The position numbers were made by a program, and so were the translations under genes. From NCBI RefSeq assembly GCF_004104355.1, contig NZ_RJLM01000001.1, positions 1,158,711 through 1,222,710 on the forward strand: 64,000 nucleotides of DNA. Reading direction: 5' to 3'. Source of the stretch: Photobacterium chitinilyticum. Its GTDB lineage: Bacteria > Pseudomonadota > Gammaproteobacteria > Enterobacterales > Vibrionaceae. Of this stretch, positions 55,667 through 64,000 are shown piece after piece; position 1 is the stretch's first letter; each line of letters starts with the position of its first letter. Below the pieces are notes generated by a model. That model was given only the letters and a program-made list of their open reading frames with translations, did not search any database and had not been told where the DNA came from.

Positions 55667-56500
55667 ATGCAGCGCAAATCCAATTTTCGTGATGTGTTTT
55701 ACGTTTCTGATGGTACAGCGATTACTTCTGAAACACTTGGTCATGCGGTTTTGGGTCAATTTCCCATTGAGACCCGACAAACGACCCTTCCTTTCATCGA
55801 ATCAGTCGATCGCGCCCTGAATGTGCAAAAACAGATCAACAAAATCCAGGCAGAAACAGGCATAAAGCCTTTGGTTTTTTACTCGGTTGTCATCCCGGAA
55901 GTGAAAGCTATCATCGAGCAGTGTTCGGCTAATCTCTACGACGTATTGAATGCGCTTGTCGAACCACTCAAGCATGATCTCGATATGGAGCCGATGCCAA
56001 AACTACAACGCATGCACAGCATCAATAAAGATGCTGCCAGCTATCAGGATCGTATCGCCGCTATCGAGTATACCCTCGCCCATGATGACGGCGTTTCGCT
56101 GAATAATCTTGAGCAGGCTGATATCATCCTTCTCGGTGTGTCGCGGTGCGGCAAAACCCCGACCAGCCTGTATCTCGCCATGCAGTTCGGCATCCGAGCG
56201 GTTAACTACCCGTTCATCGCCGAAGACATGACGGGCCTAAAATTACCCCAAGCTATTGAACCTTTTCGCTATAAAACTTACGGCCTTACCATCGAAACAG
56301 GACGGCTGGTTGCGATCCGAAACGGGCGCTATGCAAACAGTGATTATGCCAGCCAGCAACAATGCGAGTCGGAGCTAAATAAAGTCGAAAGTATGTTCCG
56401 ACGAGAAGCAATTCCATACCTCAATACGACCTCTTTGTCGGTGGAAGAAATCTCGACTCGGTTACTCGATATGAGCGGTCTGAAACGACGAATGTGCTAA
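55667..56500 (+). CDS. ppsR: PEP synthase regulatory protein (bifunctional kinase/pyrophosphorylase)
   Basis: The 277-residue DUF299 protein inactivates PpsA by ADP-dependent phosphorylation of its regulatory Thr and reactivates it by phosphate-dependent dephosphorylation. The opening RDVFYVSDGTAITSETLGHA and the P-loop GVSRCGKT (157-164) identify the family, and the length is right. The divergent ppsA is the target. AAGGA precedes the ATG at 12 bases. Confidence 0.95.
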   Translation: MQRKSNFRDVFYVSDGTAITSETLGHAVLGQFPIETRQTTLPFIESVDRALNVQKQINKIQAETGIKPLVFYSVVIPEVKAIIEQCSANLYDVLNALVEPLKHDLDMEPMPKLQRMHSINKDAASYQDRIAAIEYTLAHDDGVSLNNLEQADIILLGVSRCGKTPTSLYLAMQFGIRAVNYPFIAEDMTGLKLPQAIEPFRYKTYGLTIETGRLVAIRNGRYANSDYASQQQCESELNKVESMFRREAIPYLNTTSLSVEEISTRLLDMSGLKRRMC

Positions 56501-56839
56501 TGAGAAACATTTTAATCTGTGCGAAATAACAGCGTAATTCAGTCACTATTTTCTGTTTGGATCGAAGTGTTGAGAAAGCTTGCCGTCTCTATATGGCGAG
56601 CTTGCCTCACTCCTCACTTCATCTTTGTTCCAATGACTCAAATAGGATAAAAAACGAGCCAATTTTCACTTCTTACCTATGTCTCATCATATTTTCTCAC
56701 TCTTGAGAGATTAATTAAGCCTAATATTCAGTCACTTATTAAAAACTCAATTTTCTCCCTGTGATTCATCAAAAAATCACCAATTCTTGCAATATGCTTA
56801 CTTTGAGCTTCACAAATAATTACAACAGAGGTTCCTAAC
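56501..56839. other. 339-base intergenic region
   Basis: Holds an imperfect hairpin AAGCTTGCC...GGCGAGCTT at about 56577-56605 without a U tract, then AT-rich sequence with the promoter of the following lipoprotein. No gene seen. Confidence 0.5.
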
Positions 56840-57514
56840 ATGATTAGGCCAGCGCTAACAATTATTGCTGTTATGTATATTACAGGATGTGGTGGAGACA
56901 GCTATTCAGAGCAAGACTTGACACCCGAAAGTGAACTTGGCGGTCCGTCTCAAGTGGACATTGATTTCGTCAATACAGCAAGCAAGTCCGTCGACTACTT
57001 TGTTAAACAAACTGGCAGTGCTGATCCCCTGTTTGAAAGCGCAACGAAAGTTGCTACCAACAACGATACGGAAATGGCCCGCCATACAATAAGCTGGACA
57101 ACACCGACTCCTTTGATGCTCGATATTGGTATTTGGGATACCAATACTCAATCAGAGACAGGGGAATCGTTAGAAGTCATGCTAAGCCGTTCAGACAAAC
57201 TTTGGGCAATCGCTTGGCCCGACAATGACGAGCTGGTTCTTTCTACCGTCAAACAGCAACCTTCCAATCAAGAAGGCAAATACAGCGTACGAATATTCAG
57301 CCATACAAATACGCGAGTACAGGTAATCTCGACGGCTATATCTTCGATTGAAGCTCAAAAAGGTCAAATAACCCCATACATGACTATTGAAAATTGTAGC
57401 GGTGAGTTATTTTTTGCAACCGAAACTATAAGCTTATGCAGTTTAGATCCGGGGAAGTCTTATTTACTGGTCACCGATGGTGAAAACCTGCTAGTAGCAG
57501 CAGAAGAAAAATAA
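56840..57514 (+). CDS. Lipoprotein of unknown function (224 aa)
   Basis: The signal ends in the lipobox ITGC at residue 14-17, so mature residue Cys17 would be lipidated; Gly-Gly-Asp follow. The rest is Thr/Ser/Asn-rich and likely beta-structured (WTTPTPLMLDIGIWDT, YSVRIFSHTNTRVQV), with a late Cys pair that could form a disulfide (ENCSGE, ISLCSL). GAGG is ten bases before the ATG. I recognise no family. Position +2 to the Cys is Gly, not Asp, so it would go to the outer membrane by the usual rule. Confidence 0.65.
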   Translation: MIRPALTIIAVMYITGCGGDSYSEQDLTPESELGGPSQVDIDFVNTASKSVDYFVKQTGSADPLFESATKVATNNDTEMARHTISWTTPTPLMLDIGIWDTNTQSETGESLEVMLSRSDKLWAIAWPDNDELVLSTVKQQPSNQEGKYSVRIFSHTNTRVQVISTAISSIEAQKGQITPYMTIENCSGELFFATETISLCSLDPGKSYLLVTDGENLLVAAEEK

Positions 57515-57753
57515 TAATTATAAAAAAACAATAATAATTTGGGGATTATAACAATAAATAATAAAAATGAGCGCTATTACAGTGGTAACACTGTTTCGTA
57601 AACGCAAGGAAAGCCTACAACCAATAATAGATGTGTTTGTTCTTTAGAGTTCTATTGTGCTTTGGCACTTTGTGCCACCGATGGGGAAAATGAACTCTGT
57701 TGATCGGTCTACCTGATCAGGACAAGCCCAATCAATGCGTAGGCAGCGGTGGC
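57515..57753 (+). other. Non-coding stretch before a strong terminator
   Basis: About 240 bases between the lipoprotein stop and a very stable terminator on the same strand. It has a hairpin-prone core near 57660-57680 (TTTGGCAC..GTGCCACC) and no ORF. A small RNA or a long 3' untranslated region are both possible. Confidence 0.35.
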
Positions 57754-57797
57754 AAAAGCCCCGGCATGATTTTCATGCCGGGGCTTTCATTTTTTAA
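57754..57797. terminator. Strong GC-rich terminator
   Basis: GCCCCGGCATGA-TTT-TCATGCCGGGGC, a perfect twelve-pair stem, with TTTCATTTTTT on the plus side and TTTTGCC on the minus side. It lies between the convergent lipoprotein and fruA. Confidence 0.92.
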
Positions 57798-57802
57798 AAC
57801 AG

Positions 57803-59560
57803 TTATTTAGCAGTTGCAGCAACTAGCTGTTCTTCATCTGATTTCTTCAGGAAGGCATAAGTTGCACCTGTCACGAAAGTACCGGCAGCAATAGCAACCA
57901 GATACATCAGTACCGGCGTTATAGCATTAGGGATGAACAGAACAAACAAACCGCCGTGTGGTGCCATCAGTTTTGCACCGAACAGCATTGATAGTGCACC
58001 AGTTAGCGCACCGCCCGCCATACAGCTTGGGATAACACGCATTGGATCACGCGCTGCAAACGGTATTGCGCCTTCGGAGATAAAGCACAGACCCAAGACA
58101 AAAGATGCTTTGCCGGCTTCAGTCTCACTGGCATTAAACTTCCGCTTAGCTAAGAACGTAGCCAGTCCCATGCCCAGCGCCGGTACCATACCTGCTGCCA
58201 TAATTGCAGCCATAGGCGCATAAGTCTGGGAAGCCAACAAGCCAACACCGAATGTATAGGCTGCTTTGTTAACAGGGCCCCCGAGATCGAAACACATCAT
58301 GCTACCAAGAATAATACCCAGCAGTACCGCGTTGGCAGAGCCCATATTATTCAGGAAGTCAGTCAGACCAGTCATTGCCGCAGATACCGGACCACCTACA
58401 ACATAGATCATGATAAGACCGGTAACCAAGCTTGATAGCAATGGAATGATCAAAATCGGTTTCAACGCTTCCATTGACTGAGGCAGCTTGAGGTTATCAG
58501 CAATGAACTTGGCACTGTAACCGGCAAGGAAACCCGCAACGATACCACCGAGGAAGCCTGCACCAGTCGAGCTTGCCAGCATACCGCCAATCAGACCCGG
58601 AGCAAGACCCGGACGATCTGCAATCGAGAATGCAATGAAACCTGCCAATACCGGTACCATCAAGGCAAACGCCGAGCCACCACCGATAGTCATTAGCGCG
58701 GCTGCCAAGGTGCCCTCTTCTTTAAAGGCCTCGATACCAAAAACAAACGACAGCGCAATGGCCAAACCACCTGCAACAACAAGCGGTAGCATATGAGAAA
58801 CGCCTGTCATCAGATGCTTATAGGCTCCGGTCTTTTCCTGTGCCTGCCCGGCGCCTGCAGAAGCTCCGCCTTCGTGCTTATAAATAGTGGCAGTGGAAAA
58901 CGCCTTATCCAGTTCCTGTGTTGTTTTCTTCAATGCCAGACCGGTACTGGTTTTATACAGTTTCTTGCCGTCAAAACGAGACAGGTCGACTTCAATATCA
59001 GCCGCAATCACAACCAAGTCAGCCGCTGCAATTTCTTCTGCAGTGAGCTGGTTTTTCGCGCCAACAGAGCCACGAGTTTCAACCTTGATAGTATGCCCTT
59101 GGCGTTTGCCTTCACCTTCCAGCGCTTCTGCCGCCATGAATGTGTGTGCTACACCTGTTGGGCAAGCGGTGATCGCAACGATTTTCTTAGAGACGGTTTT
59201 CTCCGCTGCGGATGGCACACTAGCAGACGCAACAGCCTGAACATTAGTCAAAACTTTCGCCTGCGCAATTGCTTGCTCAAGATAAGTTTTCGGTGCGGCG
59301 AGGCAAGCATCAATACCTGACTGATAGACCTTTTTGCCTTTAAAGCGGGTTGTATCAACAGCCGTGTTTGCTGCGATGACAATACAGTCCGCTTCTTTGA
59401 TCTGTGTATCGGTTAGTGTTTTAACCGGCATGACTGTCGACTGGCATTCAATATTGGCCGTCATTTTGAGTTCTGCTGCGGCTTTTTCCATTAAGCCTGC
59501 GGCAATAACACTGTTTGCAATACCACTAGGGCAAGCTGTTACAACTGCAATTTTCATCAT
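57803..59560 (-). CDS. fruA: PTS fructose-specific enzyme IIB'BC
   Basis: FruA brings fructose in as fructose-1-phosphate. The 585-residue protein has two N-terminal IIB domains: the first with a degenerate site ACPSG (Cys10), the second with the true CPTGVAHT (Cys133), then the membrane IIC domain with about eight to ten helices (MLPLVVAGGLAIALSFVFG, FDLGGPVNK, ISEGAIPFAARDP). The phosphate passes from FruB EIIA to Cys133. The ATG overlaps the fruK stop by four bases, so translation is coupled. Confidence 0.96.
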   Translation of the reverse strand: MMKIAVVTACPSGIANSVIAAGLMEKAAAELKMTANIECQSTVMPVKTLTDTQIKEADCIVIAANTAVDTTRFKGKKVYQSGIDACLAAPKTYLEQAIAQAKVLTNVQAVASASVPSAAEKTVSKKIVAITACPTGVAHTFMAAEALEGEGKRQGHTIKVETRGSVGAKNQLTAEEIAAADLVVIAADIEVDLSRFDGKKLYKTSTGLALKKTTQELDKAFSTATIYKHEGGASAGAGQAQEKTGAYKHLMTGVSHMLPLVVAGGLAIALSFVFGIEAFKEEGTLAAALMTIGGGSAFALMVPVLAGFIAFSIADRPGLAPGLIGGMLASSTGAGFLGGIVAGFLAGYSAKFIADNLKLPQSMEALKPILIIPLLSSLVTGLIMIYVVGGPVSAAMTGLTDFLNNMGSANAVLLGIILGSMMCFDLGGPVNKAAYTFGVGLLASQTYAPMAAIMAAGMVPALGMGLATFLAKRKFNASETEAGKASFVLGLCFISEGAIPFAARDPMRVIPSCMAGGALTGALSMLFGAKLMAPHGGLFVLFIPNAITPVLMYLVAIAAGTFVTGATYAFLKKSDEEQLVAATAK

Positions 59561-60573
59561 GATACCCTCTGTTCCATGTTCGCATTCACGTCGCTATGTA
59601 ATAATTGGACACTTTCTTTTACCATCAGTACCGCATCGAGATCGTCAACTCCGACGCCTACTTGGCTCACCGCCAATGCTGATAGTGCTGTGGCAAAACC
59701 CAGTGTCTCTTGTTTATTCCAGTTATTGAGTTGCCCCCAGCACAGACCCGCGACTAACGTGTCACCTGCACCAACAGTACTCACAACATTCATTTTCGGC
59801 GGCTGAGAACCAAGCCAACCATTGCTATCTAGCCACATCACACCTTCCGCACCTAACGAGACCACAACATTCGCAACCCCCTTCTGTGCCAGCTGCTCTG
59901 CAACTTCTGTTAAATCTTGCTTTGACAACAGTTCACGCCCTGCCCAATCTGAAAGCTCTTCGTCATTAGGCTTAACCAACCATGGTGCTGCATTGAGACC
60001 AGCAGTTAGTGCGGCCTTGCTACTGTCAAAAAACACATGCTTACCACGCTCTTGTAGCTGGGTAACCCAACTAGCACAAAGCTCCGGACTGATCCCCTGC
60101 GGCAAGCTACCCGCAATCACAAACACATCGTGGCTTTCCGCCAAAGCAAAAAGTGTTTGTTCGAACTGCTGAATATCCTGATCGGAAACAGCTACGCCGG
60201 GGAAATTGATGTCACTGACCTGCCCGCTCATCTCGACCAGCTTCACGTTAATACGGCTGGCACCGTTGACCCGGATAAACTGATCAGTAACCCCCAAAGT
60301 TTCAAACAATTGACAAAACGGTTCCTGGTTATCAGCCCCAAGCAAACCGGTAACGGTTACATCTGCCCCCAGTTCAGCCAGCACCTTGGCAACGTTCACC
60401 CCTTTGCCAGCAGGATGGAGGCTTCCTTTTTCAACCAAGTTCACCGTACCTGCCGTTAACAAATCTAGGTTACCGGTCAAATCCAGTGCCGGATTCAAGG
60501 TGACTGTCACGACTTTCGGCTTATTGCTGTTGGCCTTCACGTTAAGATCATTCATCTCTTTATGAGCACTCAT
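59557..60573 (-). CDS. fruK: 1-phosphofructokinase
   Basis: A PfkB-family kinase of 338 residues that turns fructose-1-phosphate into fructose-1,6-bisphosphate. The family's VTVTLNPALDLTG opening, HPAGKGVNVAKVLAELG and STVGAGDTLVAG with the catalytic Asp are present. About 20 residues before the domain are additional. The start codon shares one base with the fruB stop (TAATG), so the operon is translationally tight. Confidence 0.95.
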   Translation of the reverse strand: MSAHKEMNDLNVKANSNKPKVVTVTLNPALDLTGNLDLLTAGTVNLVEKGSLHPAGKGVNVAKVLAELGADVTVTGLLGADNQEPFCQLFETLGVTDQFIRVNGASRINVKLVEMSGQVSDINFPGVAVSDQDIQQFEQTLFALAESHDVFVIAGSLPQGISPELCASWVTQLQERGKHVFFDSSKAALTAGLNAAPWLVKPNDEELSDWAGRELLSKQDLTEVAEQLAQKGVANVVVSLGAEGVMWLDSNGWLGSQPPKMNVVSTVGAGDTLVAGLCWGQLNNWNKQETLGFATALSALAVSQVGVGVDDLDAVLMVKESVQLLHSDVNANMEQRVS

Positions 60574-61691
60574 TACTTACCCTCACCCAGACCATCAGCA
60601 ATGGCCTGTCCGATAGCCTCGAGTGCTGCATCGGCATCATCGCCCTGGGCCGTAAACTGTAGTTCGTGTCCTTGCTTTACACCGAGGGCTATGACTTTCA
60701 TTAAGCTTTTTGCGTTCACTGCCTTACCATCACCATTGAGGTTAGAAACCAAAATATTTGAATCAAACTTCTTGGCAACACTCACCAGCATTGCCCCTGG
60801 ACGGGCATGAAGGCCATGCGGGTTGCGTATCTTAAATACGTCGCTATTTCCTTCGATAAGTTCCTGAGTTAAAAGTAAAACAACCTTCTCTGCATCTGCG
60901 GTAAACAGCTTGTCTGCTTGTTGCTTGTATAAAAGCTGAGCCAGGTAGTTCATGTTGTTCAAGTGCGCGCCGTTACAGGCCGCCACCATCAACAGGCCTT
61001 TAACCGCTTTGCCCTGCTCTTCAAATACCTCAGCAGGTGTAACAAAAGCCAGCGCAGTCTTGCTCACCTCTTTATCTGTCTTGGCCAACCACAAGCCCTG
61101 TCCAAGGTAGCTAGCACCAGTCGCGATGGCATCAGCAACACTGTTGTTACCGGCAGCCTGTCGGTTCTTTATCAACCCGGCAGCAACTGCTGTCAGTTGA
61201 ATTAAGTCCGTCGCCGGAAAGGCTAATTGAACTAACCCAGCATCTAGCTCAGCTTCAATCTGTTCCTCACCGTTCAAAATCGCAATCAAGCCATCGGCAC
61301 TGTCACAATGCTTGAGTTTTTCTTCCACGCCGTCAGCTGAGAGTACTTTGGTCAGTTGCTTAAGGATCCCGAGATGCTCATCCGACTTAGCAGCAATGCC
61401 AATCGCTAGATACGCCGTTTTACCGTCTCCCCAATCCACACCTTGCGGAAAATGGTGAACCCGCACACCTGTTTGTTTGACCAAATCACGGGTGTCTGTT
61501 GTACCGTGAGGAATGGCAATACCATTTCCCAGAAACGTTGAGTTTTGCGCTTCCCTATTCAGCATGCCGTTGACATAGCCGCTTTCAACCAAGCCTTGCT
61601 GCTCCAAACCCGCAGCCAATGCCTTGATAGCTTGTTGTTTGTCAGCTGCCGCTTGCTTTAGCTGAATATCGTTATTTGATAGTGACAACAT
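60573..61691 (-). CDS. fruB: PTS fructose-specific EIIA-HPr fusion
   Basis: FruB (FPr/DTP) hands phosphate from enzyme I to FruA. The 372 residues contain the N-terminal EIIA-Fru domain with His62 (NGIAIPHGTTDTRDL), a middle domain of unclear role, and a C-terminal HPr domain with phospho-His295 (NPHGLHARPGAMLVSVAKKF; Ser in GKAVNAKSLM). First gene of fruBKA; the promoter region with FruR operators is just upstream. Confidence 0.95.
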   Translation of the reverse strand: MLSLSNNDIQLKQAAADKQQAIKALAAGLEQQGLVESGYVNGMLNREAQNSTFLGNGIAIPHGTTDTRDLVKQTGVRVHHFPQGVDWGDGKTAYLAIGIAAKSDEHLGILKQLTKVLSADGVEEKLKHCDSADGLIAILNGEEQIEAELDAGLVQLAFPATDLIQLTAVAAGLIKNRQAAGNNSVADAIATGASYLGQGLWLAKTDKEVSKTALAFVTPAEVFEEQGKAVKGLLMVAACNGAHLNNMNYLAQLLYKQQADKLFTADAEKVVLLLTQELIEGNSDVFKIRNPHGLHARPGAMLVSVAKKFDSNILVSNLNGDGKAVNAKSLMKVIALGVKQGHELQFTAQGDDADAALEAIGQAIADGLGEGK

Positions 61692-61777
61692 GTACTCACT
61701 CCAGTATTCGTTTGACTTGGCGAAAACCCCCTTTCGCCCTATCTACACGTCTTTAATTCTAGTAAACACCCGCAAAA

Positions 61778-61793
61778 GCTGAAACGTTTCAGC
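61778..61793. promoter_or_regulatory. FruR operator 1 (fruB-proximal)
   Basis: GCTGAAACGTTTCAGC is a perfect palindrome equal to the FruR/Cra box (TGAAACGTTTCA core). The flanks AAAA and TTTT extend the symmetry to 24 bases. It lies 87 bases upstream of the fruB start. Confidence 0.93.
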
Positions 61794-61845
61794 TTTTGCT
61801 GAAAATAAAAGCTTCAGCAGAACTCTGGGAAATTTAGATAGCTTT

Positions 61846-61861
61846 GCTGAAACCTTTCAGC
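61846..61861. promoter_or_regulatory. FruR operator 2
   Basis: GCTGAAACCTTTCAGC, one base from the perfect palindrome. It is 68 bases from operator 1 (centre to centre) and 22 bases from operator 3, about two helical turns. Confidence 0.88.
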
Positions 61862-61867
61862 TGACAT

Positions 61868-61883
61868 GCTGAATGGTTTCAGC
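61868..61883. promoter_or_regulatory. FruR operator 3 (fruR-proximal)
   Basis: GCTGAATGGTTTCAGC: arms GCTGAA and TTCAGC around a less canonical centre. It lies 83 bases before the fruR start; with operator 2 it probably controls fruR itself. Confidence 0.75.
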
Positions 61884-61965
61884 TAATATTGCAATTGTTC
61901 TGTGTCAGATCATTTGCGAATATATGATCAGGCGCACAAATTCTACTCAAGACTAAGAATCAATA

Positions 61966-62949
61966 ATGAAGTTAGACGAAATAGCCAAGCTAGCTGGCGT
62001 GTCAAGAACGACGGCAAGCTATGTCATCAACGGCAAAGCAACAAAGTACCGGATCAGTGAAAAGACACAGCAAAAAGTAATGGCTGTGGTTAATAAGTTT
62101 AACTTCCGGCCGGATCATGCAGCCACCTCACTGCGTGCCGGAAGCAGCCGGTCTTTTGGCCTTATCATTCCCGACCTTGAGAACAGCAGTTATGCGAAGC
62201 TCGCAAAATTACTGGAGCGAGATGCCCGTAAAGCGGGCTACCAGCTGATCATTTCCTGTTCTGACGATGATATTGAAACAGAAATGAAAGTGGCAGAAAC
62301 GTTATTAAGCAGACGAATCGATGCTTTGCTAGTTGCGAGTGCCCTACCGGGCGATCATACCTTCTATAAAAAGATCCAGGCCAGTGGCGTGCCTGTCATA
62401 GCCATTGACCGAGCGTTAGATGACGAAGAGTTTGCCAGTGTGATCAGCGAAGATTTGGAAGGTGCTTTCGAGTTAACACAAAGTCTGCTGGCAAAAAACA
62501 TCAGCAGTATTGGCCTTGTCGGCGCGGTCCCGGATTTAGGGGTCTCAAAAGAGCGTGAACAAGGTTTCTATTCAGCCATTCATACCCAGCACCAGAGCCT
62601 TGAAACACTGGTCACCTATGGCGATCATTTCAGCCAACAGCAAGGCCAACAACAAGTCCAGCAATGGATTGATGACAACACCCTGCCCGATGCCATACTG
62701 GCGACATCATATACCCTATTCGAGGGGATTTTAGACTGCCTGTTAGCCAATCCCGAATTAATGAAAAAAACGCACCTTGCCACCTTTGGTGATAACCGCC
62801 TGCTGGATTTCCTGCCAATCAAAATTCAGTCTTTGCCACAGCAGTTTGAGTTAATTGCCGACAATGCACTGGAGCTAGCGCTCAATGCCGCAGCCGGACG
62901 CTACCGGACTGGAGTTGAAGTGGTGCCACGTAAAATTAAGCGCCGTTAA
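61966..62949 (+). CDS. fruR: Fructose repressor FruR (Cra), LacI family
   Basis: The 327-residue protein opens with the LacI helix-turn-helix MKLDEIAKLAGVSRTTASYV and the hinge helix (HAATSLRAGSSRS), then the two-lobed sugar-phosphate domain. The sequence follows E. coli Cra closely. Fructose-1-phosphate would release it from DNA. It is divergent from fruBKA, with three palindromic operators between. Whether it also acts as a global Cra regulator on ppsA here is not shown; I saw no Cra box upstream of ppsA. Confidence 0.95.
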   Translation: MKLDEIAKLAGVSRTTASYVINGKATKYRISEKTQQKVMAVVNKFNFRPDHAATSLRAGSSRSFGLIIPDLENSSYAKLAKLLERDARKAGYQLIISCSDDDIETEMKVAETLLSRRIDALLVASALPGDHTFYKKIQASGVPVIAIDRALDDEEFASVISEDLEGAFELTQSLLAKNISSIGLVGAVPDLGVSKEREQGFYSAIHTQHQSLETLVTYGDHFSQQQGQQQVQQWIDDNTLPDAILATSYTLFEGILDCLLANPELMKKTHLATFGDNRLLDFLPIKIQSLPQQFELIADNALELALNAAAGRYRTGVEVVPRKIKRR

Positions 62950-62972
62950 TTAAATGTCGACCTTTAAGTGGA

Positions 62973-63004
62973 TAAAAAAAGCCCCTAAAAAGGGGCTTAT
63001 TTAT
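62973..63004. terminator. Bidirectional terminator
   Basis: AAGCCCC-TAAAAA-GGGGCTT with ATTTAT to the right and a TTTTTTT run on the minus strand. It ends fruR and the chemoreceptor gene. Confidence 0.88.
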
Positions 63005-63039
63005 ACACAATGACTAGTTAGTAATTAACGAATAGATAT

Positions 63040-64000
63040 CTAGTGGCTAATTTTGAAAGAACCGACATGACGGTCTAACGTTTGGGCTAGCTCTGCTAAA
63101 GTCTGGCTGGATCGTTCTAGTTCTTGGCTGGCTGTTAGCCCAACTTTGACCGAGCTATCCACTGTATCCATATTAATGTTAATTTCATTGGCAACACTCG
63201 ATTGCTCCTCGGTTGCAGTAGCAACTTGCGTATTCAAATCAAGTATCGCCGTGACCTGTGCTGAAATTAACTCAAGAGCGTGCTGAGCTTTTTCCGTTGC
63301 CTGAGAGCCTTCTACAGTTAATGATTTACTACTGTCCATCGCATCAACAGCATTTTTGGCTTCATGCTGTAACTGGTCAATCATGGTTTGAATTTCATTG
63401 GTTGACTGTGCTGTTTTAGTCGCCAGGTTTCTTACCTCATCCGCAACGACAGCAAAACCTCGACCGGCCTCACCAGCACGTGCAGCCTCGATGGCAGCAT
63501 TAAGTGCCAACAGGTTAGTTTGCTCTGAAATACCTCGAATCACTTCAAGAATAGAGCCAATAGACTGTGTTCTGTCGGCAAGAGAAGTTATCACCCCGGC
63601 CATATCATTCATTTGGGTGGCAAGATCAGTAATTGTGCTGGTTGCTTCTTGTAATATCCTTTGCCCTTCCTGAGTTTCGATATTGGCATTCTCAGCAGAC
63701 TCTGCCGCACCAGCAGCATTTTGTGAAATCTCACCAATAGTTGCGATCATTTCATTCATCGAAGTGACAACCAATAAAGATTGCTCGCTTTGCTCGTGGC
63801 CTCGCGTTAGTGCTTGCTGAGACTGGCTCCGAAGCTCTGTTGCCGAATGGCCTAGGTCAACACCTGTATTGACCACCTGAGCAATGATCTCATTGATTTT
63901 TCCAACAAAAATATTGAAAGCAGTCGAAATGTGGGCAATTTCATCGTTACCACGTACCGGTAATCGGATAGTAAGATCACCATCACCTTTCGAAATGTTT
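63040..64000 (-). CDS. Methyl-accepting chemotaxis protein (C-terminal part; 5' end beyond window)
   Basis: The frame runs from TAG at 63040 to the window end, so only the cytosolic half is present. It begins with part of a HAMP domain ([20 protein letters not shown]), then the long signalling coiled coil. The hairpin tip that binds CheA/CheW is conserved: [20 protein letters not shown] followed by [19 protein letters not shown]. There is no C-terminal pentapeptide for CheR/CheB docking. The sensor domain, and hence the ligand, is outside the window. Confidence 0.93.
   Translation of the reverse strand, partial: NISKGDGDLTIRLPVRGNDEIAHISTAFNIFVGKINEIIAQVVNTGVDLGHSATELRSQSQQALTRGHEQSEQSLLVVTSMNEMIATIGEISQNAAGAAESAENANIETQEGQRILQEATSTITDLATQMNDMAGVITSLADRTQSIGSILEVIRGISEQTNLLALNAAIEAARAGEAGRGFAVVADEVRNLATKTAQSTNEIQTMIDQLQHEAKNAVDAMDSSKSLTVEGSQATEKAQHALELISAQVTAILDLNTQVATATEEQSSVANEININMDTVDSSVKVGLTASQELERSSQTLAELAQTLDRHVGSFKISH

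Noticed and set aside
1-64000. tRNA, rRNA, CRISPR arrays and complete insertion sequences
   Set aside because: No cloverleaf-like tRNA, rRNA core sequence, regularly spaced repeats, or transposase motif was recognised; a covariance-model scan was not possible.

Overview
The window reads as a gammaproteobacterial chromosome segment from the family Vibrionaceae (Vibrio/Photobacterium and relatives), probably from the secondary chromosome. The reasons are the close protein resemblance to known Vibrio/E. coli genes (NagK, Tag, YbiT, Kbl/Tdh, AnmK, PpsA/PpsR, FruBKA/FruR), the presence of families that I associate with vibrios (DUF3802- and DUF3334-like proteins, FabH2, the long-form GAPDH), and a moderate GC content with AT-rich intergenic DNA. 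The species assignment is inference from memory. I see no rRNA, tRNA, CRISPR array, complete insertion sequence or prophage.

Layout. 0-2.7 kb: a lipoprotein made of two equal repeats (cut by the window edge), tiny secreted peptides, a SanA/DUF218 protein and a 41-codon basic ORF. 3.3-11.6 kb: housekeeping genes: a DASS/INDY-type symporter, a Gfo/Idh/MocA oxidoreductase, FabH2, a decayed RND efflux-pump tail, Tag glycosylase, RhlE-like helicase, NagK and the tRNA modification enzyme TapT. 11.9-16.1 kb: a signalling block with a translationally coupled REC-CheC response regulator and PAS-GGDEF diguanylate cyclase, a membrane-anchored glutaredoxin and a free-standing CheX-like protein. 16.2-18.5 kb: two secreted proteins, one with a ParB-like fold. 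18.5-24.2 kb: an accessory patch of small genes (YoaP-type and other GNATs, RDD, MerR with carboxymuconolactone decarboxylase, CPBP protease, GFA protein) and a LysR remnant. 24.3-33.1 kb: YaiI, the ABC-F protein YbiT, a small polysaccharide cluster (GT4, GT2, Wzx-like flippase) and kbl-tdh for threonine catabolism. 33.3-46.1 kb: LysR regulators, MalZ-like glucosidase, AnmK, a periplasmic-sensor diguanylate cyclase, long-form GAPDH, a quinone reductase-like dehydrogenase, a CopD-like membrane protein and a secreted TPR-DUF218 protein. 46.2-50.5 kb: a second accessory patch with a GNAT pseudogene, other GNATs, an N-truncated cyclotransferase, a MerR-methyltransferase fusion and an AAA_28 ATPase. 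50.6-63 kb: a U32 (RlhA-like) protein, the divergent ppsA/ppsR pair, a lipoprotein, and the fruBKA operon divergent from fruR with three clear FruR operators between them. The window closes in a chemoreceptor gene.

How the genes work together. Central carbon control is dense at the right end: FruB/FruK/FruA import and phosphorylate fructose, FruR probably represses the operon and itself through three palindromes, and PpsA is switched by PpsR on a Thr next to the catalytic His. NagK and AnmK both serve amino-sugar and murein recycling. Cyclic-di-GMP is represented by two GGDEF proteins, both with intact active (GGEEF) and inhibitory (RxxD) sites. Of the less described material, the REC-CheC/PAS-GGDEF pair with a CheX-motif protein 1 kb away looks most worth following, then the MerR-methyltransferase fusion, the secreted ParB-like protein and the tandem-repeat lipoprotein.
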